The translations under genes were made by a program, and so were the position numbers. Shown here piece by piece: positions 8,427 through 16,735 of a stretch of DNA of 64,000 bases. Position 1 is the first letter of the stretch; every line of letters begins with the position of its first letter. The stretch comes from JBHGAV01 sp041946685 (lineage in GTDB: Bacteria > Acidobacteriota > Terriglobia > Bryobacterales > Bryobacteraceae), in the NCBI GenBank assembly GCA_041946685.1, contig JBHGAV010000012.1, forward strand, positions 1 to 64,000, read 5' to 3'. The notes under the pieces were generated by a model. That model was not told where the DNA came from, did no database searches, and saw only the letters and a program-made list of their open reading frames with translations.

Positions 8427-9566
8427 ATGGCCGACGCGGAGATCATCGCGCAAGGGGCGCGGCGCCAACTGTTGAAGCGCATCCTGGCGAGCCGGCACTT
8501 CGAGCACGCGCACGCTCAGAGCGCCGTCCTGCGATATCTGGTGGAGCGTTCGTTCACCTCCGCGGCCCCGCCCAAGGAGTTCGAGATTGCGGTGGCGGCG
8601 ATGGGGCGACCGTCGTCCTTCGACCCAAGAGCCTCGCCCATTGTCAGGGTGATGGTGGCGGGAATCCGCGAACGGCTGGCGATGTACTTCCTTGCCGAGG
8701 GCAGACAGGAGCCCTGCCACCTGTTCATCCCCAAGGGCGGTTACGGAGTCGTATTTCAGGATGTCGCCTCCGCGCGTCTGACCAAGACGGCGGGAGAGCG
8801 CAGATACGCCGCCCTGGAGCAGTTCTGGCAACCGCACCTTGCCGGCGAAGCGGGCAACATCCTGGTATACACCGAGCCTCTGTTCTTCCGCGACGACAAG
8901 GGCCACTACTACCGCGACCCGGATATCAACGATCTCTCGACGGCGGAGCGGCTGCTCGGCGGCCGCTCCTCGGCTCTCGGCTTCCAGCCTGCCAGGGTGA
9001 CGTACGGCTGCCTGTGGACGGGGGAGGTTCACTGCCTGCTCTCAATCCTCCGGGCATTCCGCGAGTTGGGAGCACCCCTGGAGATTCGCACGCCGCGAGT
9101 CTGTTCCTGGGTCGAGTTGAAACAAACCAGCCTGATCCTGCTGGGCAACTCCCGCACAAACACCATCCTGAAATCCCTCGAACTGGATTCCCCCTTCGTG
9201 CTCCACGGCCACTCTATCGAAAACCGCAAGCCGGAGGCGAACGAGAAGCGCCGGTACAGGACGAACCGGCGCGGCGGCCCGAACCTGGAGAGGATGACGA
9301 CCTATGCTCTGGTCTCGCGGAGGCCCGGCCTGACGCCGGGCTGCGCGGTGACGACCATCGCCGCGGATCATTGCCGCGCGATCGAAGGCGCCGGCCACTA
9401 TCTCACTCAGGAGAGCGCGGTAGGGAACCTGCTGGAGCGAATGAAGCTTCGCAACGCGGTTCTGCCTGCCCAGTTCCAGCTCATCCTGCGCGTGGAGACC
9501 GTTGACACTACGCGCGAGATCGTTGGCGTGGAGTGCGAAGCGCACCGCGTCCTGCGAAGCCGGTGA
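8427..9566 (+). CDS. Regulator-like protein: winged-helix-type N-terminus plus unknown C-terminal domain
   Basis: A 379-residue protein. Residues 15-110 match the N-terminal domain seen on many acidobacterial TolB-, cyclase- and TPR-linked regulators: VLRYLVERSF, a PKEFEIAV strand, SFDPRASPIVRVMVAGIRERL, then LFIPKGGYGVVF. The C-terminal 250 residues are different: YTEPLFFRDDKGHYYRDPDI (148-167), VTYGCLWTGEVHCLLSILRA (191-210), and a glycine-rich ILLGNSRTNTIL around 237-248. I do not recognise this domain. There is no signal peptide or membrane segment, so it is probably cytoplasmic. It lies 18 bases after the first cupin and just upstream of the receptor, suggesting it senses or controls this locus. 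That role is inference. Confidence 0.6.
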   Translation: MADAEIIAQGARRQLLKRILASRHFEHAHAQSAVLRYLVERSFTSAAPPKEFEIAVAAMGRPSSFDPRASPIVRVMVAGIRERLAMYFLAEGRQEPCHLFIPKGGYGVVFQDVASARLTKTAGERRYAALEQFWQPHLAGEAGNILVYTEPLFFRDDKGHYYRDPDINDLSTAERLLGGRSSALGFQPARVTYGCLWTGEVHCLLSILRAFRELGAPLEIRTPRVCSWVELKQTSLILLGNSRTNTILKSLELDSPFVLHGHSIENRKPEANEKRRYRTNRRGGPNLERMTTYALVSRRPGLTPGCAVTTIAADHCRAIEGAGHYLTQESAVGNLLERMKLRNAVLPAQFQLILRVETVDTTREIVGVECEAHRVLRSR

Positions 9567-9582
9567 GCGCCCGGCCGGGGAT

Positions 9583-9624
9583 GCGTTAACCGGCCACCCC
9601 CAGGTTAGCTCCAAGCGTTAACCG
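9583..9624 (+). repeat. Direct repeat GCGTTAACCG, possible operator pair
   Basis: Two identical 10-base copies, GCGTTAACCG at 9583-9592 and 9615-9624, start 32 bases apart, close to three DNA helical turns. Each contains the palindrome GTTAAC. They lie about 70-110 bases upstream of a candidate -10 box (9694-9699) for the receptor gene. This spacing fits a dimeric regulator bound on one face of the helix; the function is inferred. Confidence 0.4.
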
Positions 9625-9653
9625 TAAGAGACTTCTCACTGACAGGGGGATCT

Positions 9654-9716
9654 GTTTACATTGATTGGGGTGTTCAGAGTAACGCAGCAGGTTTATACTG
9701 TGGCCAGAGTGTAAAC
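9654..9716 (+). promoter_or_regulatory. Candidate receptor promoter flanked by GTTTACA/TGTAAAC arms
   Basis: TATACT at 9694-9699 could be a -10 box; the best -35 (TTCAGA, 9673-9678) is poor and the spacer is only 15, so activation may be needed. The region is bracketed by a 7-base inverted repeat, GTTTACA at 9654-9660 and TGTAAAC at 9710-9716, whose starts are 56 bases apart. The 172-base gap between 8427-9566 and the receptor gene therefore appears regulatory. Confidence 0.35.
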
Positions 9717-9738
9717 TGCTGGGAACGGGGGTAGAAGG

Positions 9739-12700
9739 ATGAGAGGGCTTCAGAGTTGTAGTGTGCTGCTTCTTGGCTTGGTATTGTGCGCGGCATTCGC
9801 CGCCGCCCAGACCACGTCCACTGAAATCTTGGGGACCGTACTTGACTCCAGTGGTGGGACTGTCCCCAATGCCAAAGTCACGTTGTTGAAGGTCTCGACG
9901 GGTGAGCGCCGGGTGACCACCACCTCCGCCACAGGGAACTACGCGTTTCCCCTCATCGAGACCGGGGAGTACAGGGTAACAGTGGAAGCGTCCGGCTTCC
10001 AGACGATGGAGAAGACCGGCATCACGGTGGAACTCCAGCAAAGAGCCCGCGTGGACTTCCAGCTTACGGTCGGCTCCACGACGGAAAGCGTGCAGGTGGT
10101 GGCCTCGGCCGTGGCGCTCAAAACCGAGGATGCGTCCATTGGGCAAGTGATAGACAACAAAAGAGTGATTGAGCTCCCGCTGAACGGCCGCAACATCTCC
10201 GCACTGGCAGTGCTCACGCCGGGAGTCCAGTTCGGGACCCAGCGCTCAGGCGAGGACGGGCAGGGAGGCCAGATCCCCGGACGCATGGTGGCGGTTTCCG
10301 CCAATGGACAGCGCTCCGTTGGCCAGCAGGTGACGATGGATGGGGTCATCATCACGGGATCGCAGAACAACATGGTGGCGTTCAGCCCTTCGGTGGATGC
10401 CGTCGAGGAGTTCAAAGTCCAGACCAGCTCCTACTCGGCCGAATTCGGCCAGAGTACCGGGGCGGTGGTGCAGATCCAGATGAAGGGCGGCACCAATGAG
10501 TTTCACGGGACTCTTTACGAATTCCTGCGCAACGACAAACTGGCCGCCAAGGACTACTTCCTCAACTTCCAGCTTCCTGCCGGGGCCCGCCAACTGCCCA
10601 ACAACGCCTATCGGAGGAACCAGTTCGGCGCCTTCGTGAGCGGTCCTGTGTACCTCGGCAAGCTCTATGACGGAAGAAACAGGACTTTTTGGAGCTTCAA
10701 CTACGAGGGGACCAGACAGACCCGCGAATCCACTTCAGAGACATTCAACTACCCGCAAACTTTCCGAGACGGAGACTTTTCCGCCCTGCTGCGGCCTCCG
10801 ATCGGCAGCGACGGCAGGCCGGTTCGTGCTCCGACGATCATCTACGATCCGCTGACCGGGCAGCCGCTCGCGGGCAACATCATCCCGACGTCTCAGATCA
10901 ACAAGAACGCGCAGAAGTTCTTCAACGATTATCAGCCGTTGCCCATGTTCACACGCGAGGACCCGCTTGACAACAACGTGATGATTGCGGTGCCCACGAT
11001 CGTGACGTCGAATCAGTTCTTCTGGCGTCTCGATCACAACTTTGGGGCGGGTGACAAGGTGTTCGTGCGCTGGCTTGGGGATCGTGAGACGAGCCCGCAA
11101 CAGTCAACCAATCCAAACTTCCTGCGGACCTATAGGATGGAGCCGTCCACCTGGGCCGGGCAGTGGGTCCACGTGTTCAATCCGACGTTCCTGAACGAGT
11201 TCCGGTGGGGCTACTACCATTCCGTGGAGTCGTTCAAGAGCCCGAGAAGCAACACCAACTTTGACCTGGACACGCTGGGGATCGGCCAGTTCCGGATGGT
11301 CTCGCAGGGCAACCGGAAGTTGACCCCGCTGGAGACCGGAATCCCCCACTTCTCGGGACTCTCGAATATGCCGGGCGACCGGGACAACAGCGAGCCCGGC
11401 TATGCCGACGCGAAGCAGTTCGAAATCGCTGACAATGTGGCGATCATCCGGGGCGACCATGGGATCAAGATCGGCTTCAACTGGAGGAGGCCCCAACTGA
11501 ACGCCGGGTCGAGCAACGACCCGCGGGGGATCATCACTCTTAACAACAACATCGGAGGCTACGCGTTCGCCGGATGGATGATGGGTTACGTGGCCGCCAC
11601 CCAGACGGCCGAGGGGCTGGCCCACAACGAAGGCCGTCAGAATCGCTGGAGCGCCTACATTCTGGATGACTGGAAAGCGACCCGCAAGCTCACCATCAAC
11701 TACGGCATGCGCTGGGACTTCTTCCAGGCCCCCTACGACGCTTACGGCGCCTGGCGGAACCTGCGGTTTGACATCCTGAGCACGGGGGCGGACGGGAAGC
11801 AGTATCCCACGTTCACCCCCGCACCGTATACCAAGAACGTGCGCATTGTGGGTAGGGATAACCGCTACTTCATGCCGCGGCTGGGCATCGCCTACCGGCC
11901 TACCGACAAGTGGGTGATGCGCCTTGGGGCGGGCTGGTTCGTGGCGGGCCAGCAGATGGAGAACTTCAACATCATCGGCCGGACACCACCCAACGGTGGC
12001 AGCTACACCTTCACCCAGATTACCGACAGCGCCGGGTCCATTTCCTACCCCTACGGCGGGCAGAACTACACCGTTCAGCTCCGCAAGATCCGCGCCGGCA
12101 CGGACATCCTGAGCCTTAACAACATGTTTCCATCGCAGAAGCCGGCCGGCTCGCGCGTGAACATCCTCATGATGCCGTACAACAACCGGTACGCCAACAC
12201 CTACCAGTGGAGCATGGACATTCAGCGCGCACTGCCTTTCAGCATGTTCCTTTCGGTCGGTTACATCGGGAGTGTTTCCAGACATTTGGATACCCGTGTG
12301 GACGGCTACAACAATGCGCCCATTTCCACGAACACGGACGTTAACAGCCGGCGCCCCTACCAGGCTTATGTCAGCCAGGGTGAAGGTAACACGGTGCTTC
12401 CACTCGGCACCATCCGATACCTGGATTGCTATCAGAACAGCAACTACAACGCCCTTCAGGTGATGCTGGAAAAACGTTACAGCGGCGGCCTGACGTATGG
12501 CCTGAACTACAGCTACAGCAAAGCTTTGGGAGATAGCGGGGGTATCGACCGTAACTCCCAGACCAATGTGATGCAGGATGTCAACAACCGCCGTGCCGAT
12601 TACGCGCCTCTCTACTTCGACCTGACACACTCGCTGTCCGCCAACTTCGTTTACGAGATGCCGTTCCTTAAGCGGTTCAAGGGCGTGGCTGGCGCCATCC

Positions 12701-13194
12701 TGGGTGGCTGGCAGACCAATGGCATCGTTACCCTGAAGACGGGGGTGCCCTTCACGCCCAACGGCGGCAGCGACCTGAACACCGGCAGTACTGTACGCCC
12801 GGACCGCATCAAGGATGGGCGCCTGGACAATCCGACGCGCGCGCTGTGGTTCGATCCGCAGGCATTTCAACGGGTCACCTGTAACAACCCAGCCCGGCCG
12901 GATTTGTGCCACTTTGGCAGTTCGGGGAACTACGTCCTGCGCCGCCCCGGCACGAAACAGTTCGACCTGTCGGTCTACAAGAACTGGGCGATTCCCCCGT
13001 TGGGCGAGCAGGGCCGGCTGCAGTTCCGGGCCGAGTCGTTTAATACCTTCAATACGCCTCAATTCGGCGCGCCGACAAACATCGGCTGGACTACGGCTGC
13101 CTCGGTGGCGCCGGATGCCGTGCGCATGGGCGAGATCCGAAGCCTTGCACTCCCGATGCGGGTGATCCAATTCGGGCTGAAGTTGTACTTTTGA
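9739..13194 (+). CDS. Oar-like TonB-dependent receptor with carboxypeptidase-regulatory domain
   Basis: A 1151-residue outer-membrane protein. The signal peptide ends near LCAAFAAAQ (residues 1-23). A carboxypeptidase-regulatory/CnaB-like domain occupies about 30-105 (TVLDSSGGTVPNAKVTLLK, TGNYAFPLIETGEYRVTVEA), then a plug-like region (ELPLNGRNISALAVLTPGVQ, SAEFGQSTGAVVQIQMKGGT), then a long beta-barrel with many aromatic-rich strands, ending in an aromatic-terminated strand (MRVIQFGLKLYF) as expected for barrel insertion. Such Oar/SusC-related proteins are expanded in Acidobacteriota. GAAGGATG covers the start, with AGAAGG as the ribosome site. The ligand is unknown; context suggests a carbohydrate or organic acid polymer product. 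Confidence 0.9.
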   Translation: MRGLQSCSVLLLGLVLCAAFAAAQTTSTEILGTVLDSSGGTVPNAKVTLLKVSTGERRVTTTSATGNYAFPLIETGEYRVTVEASGFQTMEKTGITVELQQRARVDFQLTVGSTTESVQVVASAVALKTEDASIGQVIDNKRVIELPLNGRNISALAVLTPGVQFGTQRSGEDGQGGQIPGRMVAVSANGQRSVGQQVTMDGVIITGSQNNMVAFSPSVDAVEEFKVQTSSYSAEFGQSTGAVVQIQMKGGTNEFHGTLYEFLRNDKLAAKDYFLNFQLPAGARQLPNNAYRRNQFGAFVSGPVYLGKLYDGRNRTFWSFNYEGTRQTRESTSETFNYPQTFRDGDFSALLRPPIGSDGRPVRAPTIIYDPLTGQPLAGNIIPTSQINKNAQKFFNDYQPLPMFTREDPLDNNVMIAVPTIVTSNQFFWRLDHNFGAGDKVFVRWLGDRETSPQQSTNPNFLRTYRMEPSTWAGQWVHVFNPTFLNEFRWGYYHSVESFKSPRSNTNFDLDTLGIGQFRMVSQGNRKLTPLETGIPHFSGLSNMPGDRDNSEPGYADAKQFEIADNVAIIRGDHGIKIGFNWRRPQLNAGSSNDPRGIITLNNNIGGYAFAGWMMGYVAATQTAEGLAHNEGRQNRWSAYILDDWKATRKLTINYGMRWDFFQAPYDAYGAWRNLRFDILSTGADGKQYPTFTPAPYTKNVRIVGRDNRYFMPRLGIAYRPTDKWVMRLGAGWFVAGQQMENFNIIGRTPPNGGSYTFTQITDSAGSISYPYGGQNYTVQLRKIRAGTDILSLNNMFPSQKPAGSRVNILMMPYNNRYANTYQWSMDIQRALPFSMFLSVGYIGSVSRHLDTRVDGYNNAPISTNTDVNSRRPYQAYVSQGEGNTVLPLGTIRYLDCYQNSNYNALQVMLEKRYSGGLTYGLNYSYSKALGDSGGIDRNSQTNVMQDVNNRRADYAPLYFDLTHSLSANFVYEMPFLKRFKGVAGAILGGWQTNGIVTLKTGVPFTPNGGSDLNTGSTVRPDRIKDGRLDNPTRALWFDPQAFQRVTCNNPARPDLCHFGSSGNYVLRRPGTKQFDLSVYKNWAIPPLGEQGRLQFRAESFNTFNTPQFGAPTNIGWTTAASVAPDAVRMGEIRSLALPMRVIQFGLKLYF

Positions 13195-13213
13195 AGTTGT
13201 TTGCGCGAGCATA

Positions 13214-13239
13214 GGCAGGCGGTTCACGGACCGCCTGCC
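13214..13239 (+). terminator. Stem-loop after the receptor gene
   Basis: A perfect 10-bp stem, GGCAGGCGGT (13214-13223) and ACCGCCTGCC (13230-13239), with a 6-base loop, starts 20 bases after the receptor stop. No T-run follows, so it may stabilise the 3' end or separate expression of the receptor and the next cupin rather than act as a classical intrinsic terminator. Confidence 0.45.
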
Positions 13240-13281
13240 CTCGAGGCTTACTTGCAGGACTGAGATAATGAGACAAACGCA

Positions 13282-14223
13282 ATGAGAACTTTACTTGTTG
13301 GCATCCTTCTGTCCTATTCGTTGACTGCCGCCGGCCTCCCGGTGGCGCAGCGCATAGCCCACACCGACCCCTCCCTATACCGGCCTTCGCCGGCGGTTCA
13401 CGGCGGCCCCGGGCAATTGAACTACATGGCCCTGTTCGACGGCCGCAACCGGAACGATATCCCCAGCTTGTTCGCCCCCAAGAACCTCATCTTTCTGCAC
13501 CGGGGCATCATTCAACCCAAGAGCGGTATCGGCCACCATTTCCACAACCGGTGCGAGGAGATGTTCGTCATCTTTGACGCCGAGGCGCAATTCACGATCG
13601 ACGGGCGCACTTCGGTGCTGAAAGCCCCGGCCGGAGCTCCGACCCGGGCCGGCAGTTCGCATGCGATCTACAATCACCTCGACAGGCCGATCCAGTGGAT
13701 GAACATCAACGTGGGGATGTTTGAGGGCAGGTACGACGCGTTCAACCTGGACGACGGGCGTGAGAAGGTCGCCTTGGACCCGATACCGGTTTTCATGACG
13801 ACGCTCCTGCACAAGGAACTCCTCCGCCCCGTAGCCGGCATGAACGGGGGCAAGGGAACTGTGCAGTACCGGCGCGCGCTCGCGCCCGGGATCTTCCGCG
13901 GCCCCTGGGCTTACGTCGATCATCTCCTGCTCCCGGCGGGAACCTCGGTGGGGTATCACCGGCATGAGGAAGTGTCCGAGTTCTATTACGTGATGGGCGG
14001 GCGGGGCACGGTCTCGATCGGGACCGTGAATATGCGGGGAGGGGGATTGACGGCCGATTCGGCGCCCATCGTCGCCGGCGACGCCATCCCCGTGCAACTG
14101 GGCGAGGCGCATTCTTTCGAGAACACCGGCAACGAGCCCCTGGAGCTGATGATCGTCGGCGTATCGCGGATGATCGGCGGCGACGGCGTACAGATCGTCG
14201 ACGAACTCCCCGTGAAGCCGTAG
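13282..14223 (+). CDS. Secreted double-cupin protein (paralogue)
   Basis: A 313-residue paralogue of the cupin at 7461. The N-terminus MRTLLVGILLSYSLTAAG is a signal peptide. Cupin 1 carries PKSGIGHHFHNRCEEMFVIF, cupin 2 carries GTSVGYHRHEEVSEFYYVMG with GGRGTVSIG. The pro-rich linker of the first copy is missing, and an extra glycine-rich loop (NMRGGGLTADSAPIV) is inserted in the second barrel. The putative metal ligands (HHFH and HRH plus a downstream E) are kept in both copies. It starts 88 bases after the receptor stop and is followed 43 bases later by the aldolase gene. Activity unknown. Confidence 0.85.
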   Translation: MRTLLVGILLSYSLTAAGLPVAQRIAHTDPSLYRPSPAVHGGPGQLNYMALFDGRNRNDIPSLFAPKNLIFLHRGIIQPKSGIGHHFHNRCEEMFVIFDAEAQFTIDGRTSVLKAPAGAPTRAGSSHAIYNHLDRPIQWMNINVGMFEGRYDAFNLDDGREKVALDPIPVFMTTLLHKELLRPVAGMNGGKGTVQYRRALAPGIFRGPWAYVDHLLLPAGTSVGYHRHEEVSEFYYVMGGRGTVSIGTVNMRGGGLTADSAPIVAGDAIPVQLGEAHSFENTGNEPLELMIVGVSRMIGGDGVQIVDELPVKP

Positions 14224-14249
14224 CCTTAAGAGACGGGCATGGATCGGGA

Positions 14250-14255
14250 TACAAT
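14250..14255 (+). promoter_or_regulatory. -10 box just before the aldolase start
   Basis: TACAAT ends 10 bases before the ATG at 14266, which would put the transcription start only a few bases before the codon. No good -35 was identified. Confidence 0.35.
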
Positions 14256-14265
14256 GGACGGCGAG

Positions 14266-15183
14266 ATGAGTGTGCCCGGCCGCAGCGAACGAGAACTGAT
14301 GGAGAAGATGGCGGGGATCTTTGTCCCCATTTCGACGCCCTTCGCCGAAGACGAGGAGGTCGATTACGATGCGCTGCGCTTCAACCTGGAGCGCTATGCC
14401 ACGAGCGGGGTGCTGGGATATCTCGCCCTGGGATCCAACGGCGAGAACCGGAGCCTGACCGAGGAGGAGAAGCTCCGCGTCCTGGAGACCATCGTCCGGC
14501 ACAAGGGTGGCGGCCAGGTGGTGATGGCTTGCGCCACCTATGACGCGCAGCGCGACACGGAGAGGCTTCTGAAACAGGCGGCGGACCTGGGAGCGGACTT
14601 CGGGCTGGTGCTCTCGCCCGGCTACTTCCGCAAGCAGATGACGGACGAGGTCCTGTTCCGGTACTTCTCGACGCTAGCGGACACCGCGCCGTTCCCCCTG
14701 TTGCTCTATAACGCTCCAGGCTTCTGCGGGGTGACGCTTTCTCCCGCCCTGGTGGGGCGGCTGAGCGAGCATCCGAACATCGTGGGCATGAAGGACAGCG
14801 CGTCGAGCGGTGTCGAGCAGTTTCTCAAGTATGAGAGCCCGACTTTCCACGTGCTTGCCGGCTCGGCCAATTTCCTGTTCCCCGCCATGATGGGCGGCTC
14901 GCCGGGCGGCACGGTGTCTCTGGCGAATTCCTTCCCTTCCCTCGCGATGGAGTTGTTCCGCTGCGGGCAGGCTCGCGACGTTGTCCATGGCGCCCCGTTG
15001 CAGGAGCGCGTCACGCGCATCAACAAGGAGATCTCCGGCGCTTACGGGGTGTCCGGGGTGAAGGCGGCGATGACCCTAGGGGGGTTCCGGGGCGGTATCC
15101 CGAGGCGGCCGCTGTTGCCGCTCACGCCGGCGCAACTCGAACAACTGAGGCAAGTGTTGTCCAGGGAGGGCCTGATCGGGTGA
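14266..15183 (+). CDS. HOGA/DapA-family class I aldolase
   Basis: A 305-residue TIM-barrel pyruvate-type aldolase. It resembles 4-hydroxy-2-oxoglutarate aldolases more than dihydrodipicolinate synthase: GIFVPISTPFAEDEEVDYDA, the GSNGE loop (56-60, where DapA has GTTGE), the catalytic tyrosine in LLYNAPGF (Y148) and the Schiff-base lysine in IVGMKDSAS (K176), then VLAGSANFL. I chose ATG 14266 because a TACAAT box (14250-14255) overlaps the two earlier in-frame ATGs at 14239 and 14254. Likely role: splitting a 2-oxo acid into pyruvate or glyoxylate plus an aldehyde. The exact substrate cannot be read from sequence. Confidence 0.85.
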   Translation: MSVPGRSERELMEKMAGIFVPISTPFAEDEEVDYDALRFNLERYATSGVLGYLALGSNGENRSLTEEEKLRVLETIVRHKGGGQVVMACATYDAQRDTERLLKQAADLGADFGLVLSPGYFRKQMTDEVLFRYFSTLADTAPFPLLLYNAPGFCGVTLSPALVGRLSEHPNIVGMKDSASSGVEQFLKYESPTFHVLAGSANFLFPAMMGGSPGGTVSLANSFPSLAMELFRCGQARDVVHGAPLQERVTRINKEISGAYGVSGVKAAMTLGGFRGGIPRRPLLPLTPAQLEQLRQVLSREGLIG

Positions 15184-15253
15184 GGGCGGGCATCCAGGGC
15201 GAGTCCTTGCCGGTAGCATCGATGGAGACGACGCCGGCTGCTGGCTGGTTCAG

Positions 15254-15270
15254 TCGCCGCCCTGCGGCGA
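15254..15270 (+). terminator. Weak terminator-like hairpin
   Basis: TCGCCGC (15254-15260) and GCGGCGA (15264-15270) form a 7-bp stem with a 3-base loop, followed by TTTAC. It lies 71 bases after the aldolase stop and may end that transcript before the kinase gene. The T-tract is short. Confidence 0.35.
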
Positions 15271-15375
15271 TTTACACTGTAGGAGAGATGTCCAGGTCCT
15301 TGTCCGCCGTGTGGAAGAGTGTGGGGCGGCGGCGGATGTCTCGCTGATCACAATCCTTACCCCTTGGAGGCGTTG

Positions 15376-16725
15376 ATGGCCACTGTACTTGGCGTAGATG
15401 TCGGCACGACCGGCATGAAGATTGGCATTTTCAAGGAATCAGGCGGCGTGCTGGAGCCGGCCGGCCTGTTCTCTCAAGGCTATTCGATCAACACATACAA
15501 TAACGGCCAGTTCAGCGACGTCGAGCCGCAGAAATGGCTGGACGCCTTCACGGCGGGCTGCGCCAAGCTGGGCGAGGCAATCGCGGACGTCGACGCCATC
15601 GGCATATCGGGCACCACGCCCGGGATGACGGCCATGGCTGAGGACGGCTCCCCTCTCTATCCGGCGATCCTGATGCTGGACCAGCGCTCGCGCGCGCAGG
15701 CGGCCGAGATCATCAGCCGCATCGGCCTGCAACGAATCCTCGCCGAGACGAGCAATATGCCCGTCGCGGGAGGGTGCTCGCTGGCGAGCATCCTGTGGCT
15801 TCGCGACAACGAGCCCGACGTGTTCAAGAACGCCGCCTGTTTCGGCCACTCGAACACCTTCTTCGCCAAGTGGCTCACGGGGAAGTTCGCCATTGATCCT
15901 TCGTCGGCCTCGCTGACCGCGCTCTACAACACGGTCCGCAACGATTTGACGTGGAACAAGGAAATCGCGGACGAATTCGGGGTCAGGATGGAGCAACTGC
16001 CCGAGGTAATTCTTGGCTATCAAAGCCCGGGCGTTGTGCGCGGCGAGCTTGCCTCGAAGCTGGGCTTCCGCAAGCGGCCCGTGGTGGTAATCGGCGGCAA
16101 CGACGCCGTGCTGGCCGGGTACTCAATCGGGATCAAGGAGCCTGGCGACTACGTGGATGTGACCGGCACCTGCGAGATCAGCATGGTGTGCCTGGCGAAG
16201 TGCTACCCCTCGACCAAGTACAACATCCGGGCCCATGTGATCCCCAATCGCTGGGTGACGCTGTACGTGATGAACGCCGAGGGCAAGGCGTTCGAGTGGT
16301 TCCACAGCGTCTTCTGCAGCGAGATGACGCCCCAGCAGTACTATCAGGACTTCATGCCGAAGGCAGTGGACAAGTGGGTCGATCGGGACAGCACGGTGAC
16401 CTACACGCCTTACCTGATGGGATCCCGCTACAGCCTACAGCCGTTGAAGGCCGAATTTCTCGGACTGACCCAGGAGACGACACGCGAAGAGTTGATGGCG
16501 GCCATGGTGAAAGGTCTCGCCGAATACCAGCGCGAGCACCTGAAGGAGATCTCTCTGGTGCAGCCGATCAAGCCGGTGGTTCACGTTACCGGCGGGGCGA
16601 CGAACCCCTCCATCATCAATGCCAAGAAGAAGTGGATGCTCGGCAACGCGGAGTACATTTGGGAGGAGCAATCCTCGGTGAAGGGCGCCGCTATGCTGGC
16701 CCTGAAGAATCTCAACGAACGATAA
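15376..16725 (+). CDS. FGGY-family carbohydrate kinase
   Basis: A 449-residue sugar kinase of the ASKHA fold. Motifs: N-terminal phosphate loop VLGVDVGTTGMKIGIF, AIGISGTTPGMTA, the metal and base region MLDQRSRAQAAEI, the second phosphate loop DVTGTCEISMV, and the C-terminal adenosine motif HVTGGATNPSI. The start at 15376 follows TTGGAGGCG; an upstream in-frame ATG at 15319 lacks a site. It phosphorylates an unknown ketose or polyol. The transporter starts 10 bases after its stop and the transaldolase-like gene follows, so it should feed a pentose- or ketose-phosphate. Xylulokinase-like specificity is possible but not shown. Confidence 0.85.
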   Translation: MATVLGVDVGTTGMKIGIFKESGGVLEPAGLFSQGYSINTYNNGQFSDVEPQKWLDAFTAGCAKLGEAIADVDAIGISGTTPGMTAMAEDGSPLYPAILMLDQRSRAQAAEIISRIGLQRILAETSNMPVAGGCSLASILWLRDNEPDVFKNAACFGHSNTFFAKWLTGKFAIDPSSASLTALYNTVRNDLTWNKEIADEFGVRMEQLPEVILGYQSPGVVRGELASKLGFRKRPVVVIGGNDAVLAGYSIGIKEPGDYVDVTGTCEISMVCLAKCYPSTKYNIRAHVIPNRWVTLYVMNAEGKAFEWFHSVFCSEMTPQQYYQDFMPKAVDKWVDRDSTVTYTPYLMGSRYSLQPLKAEFLGLTQETTREELMAAMVKGLAEYQREHLKEISLVQPIKPVVHVTGGATNPSIINAKKKWMLGNAEYIWEEQSSVKGAAMLALKNLNER

Positions 16726-16735
16726 GGAGCGTCCG

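Noticed and set aside
7269..9032. A 587-codon minus-strand frame over the cupin and regulator-like genes
   Set aside because: The plus strand has a signal peptide, cupin motifs and a known N-terminal domain in two separate genes.
11104..13227. A 707-codon minus-strand frame antisense to the receptor gene
   Set aside because: It is the complement of a strong CDS with GC-rich third positions; its translation is Val/Gly/Arg/His-rich and has no domain.
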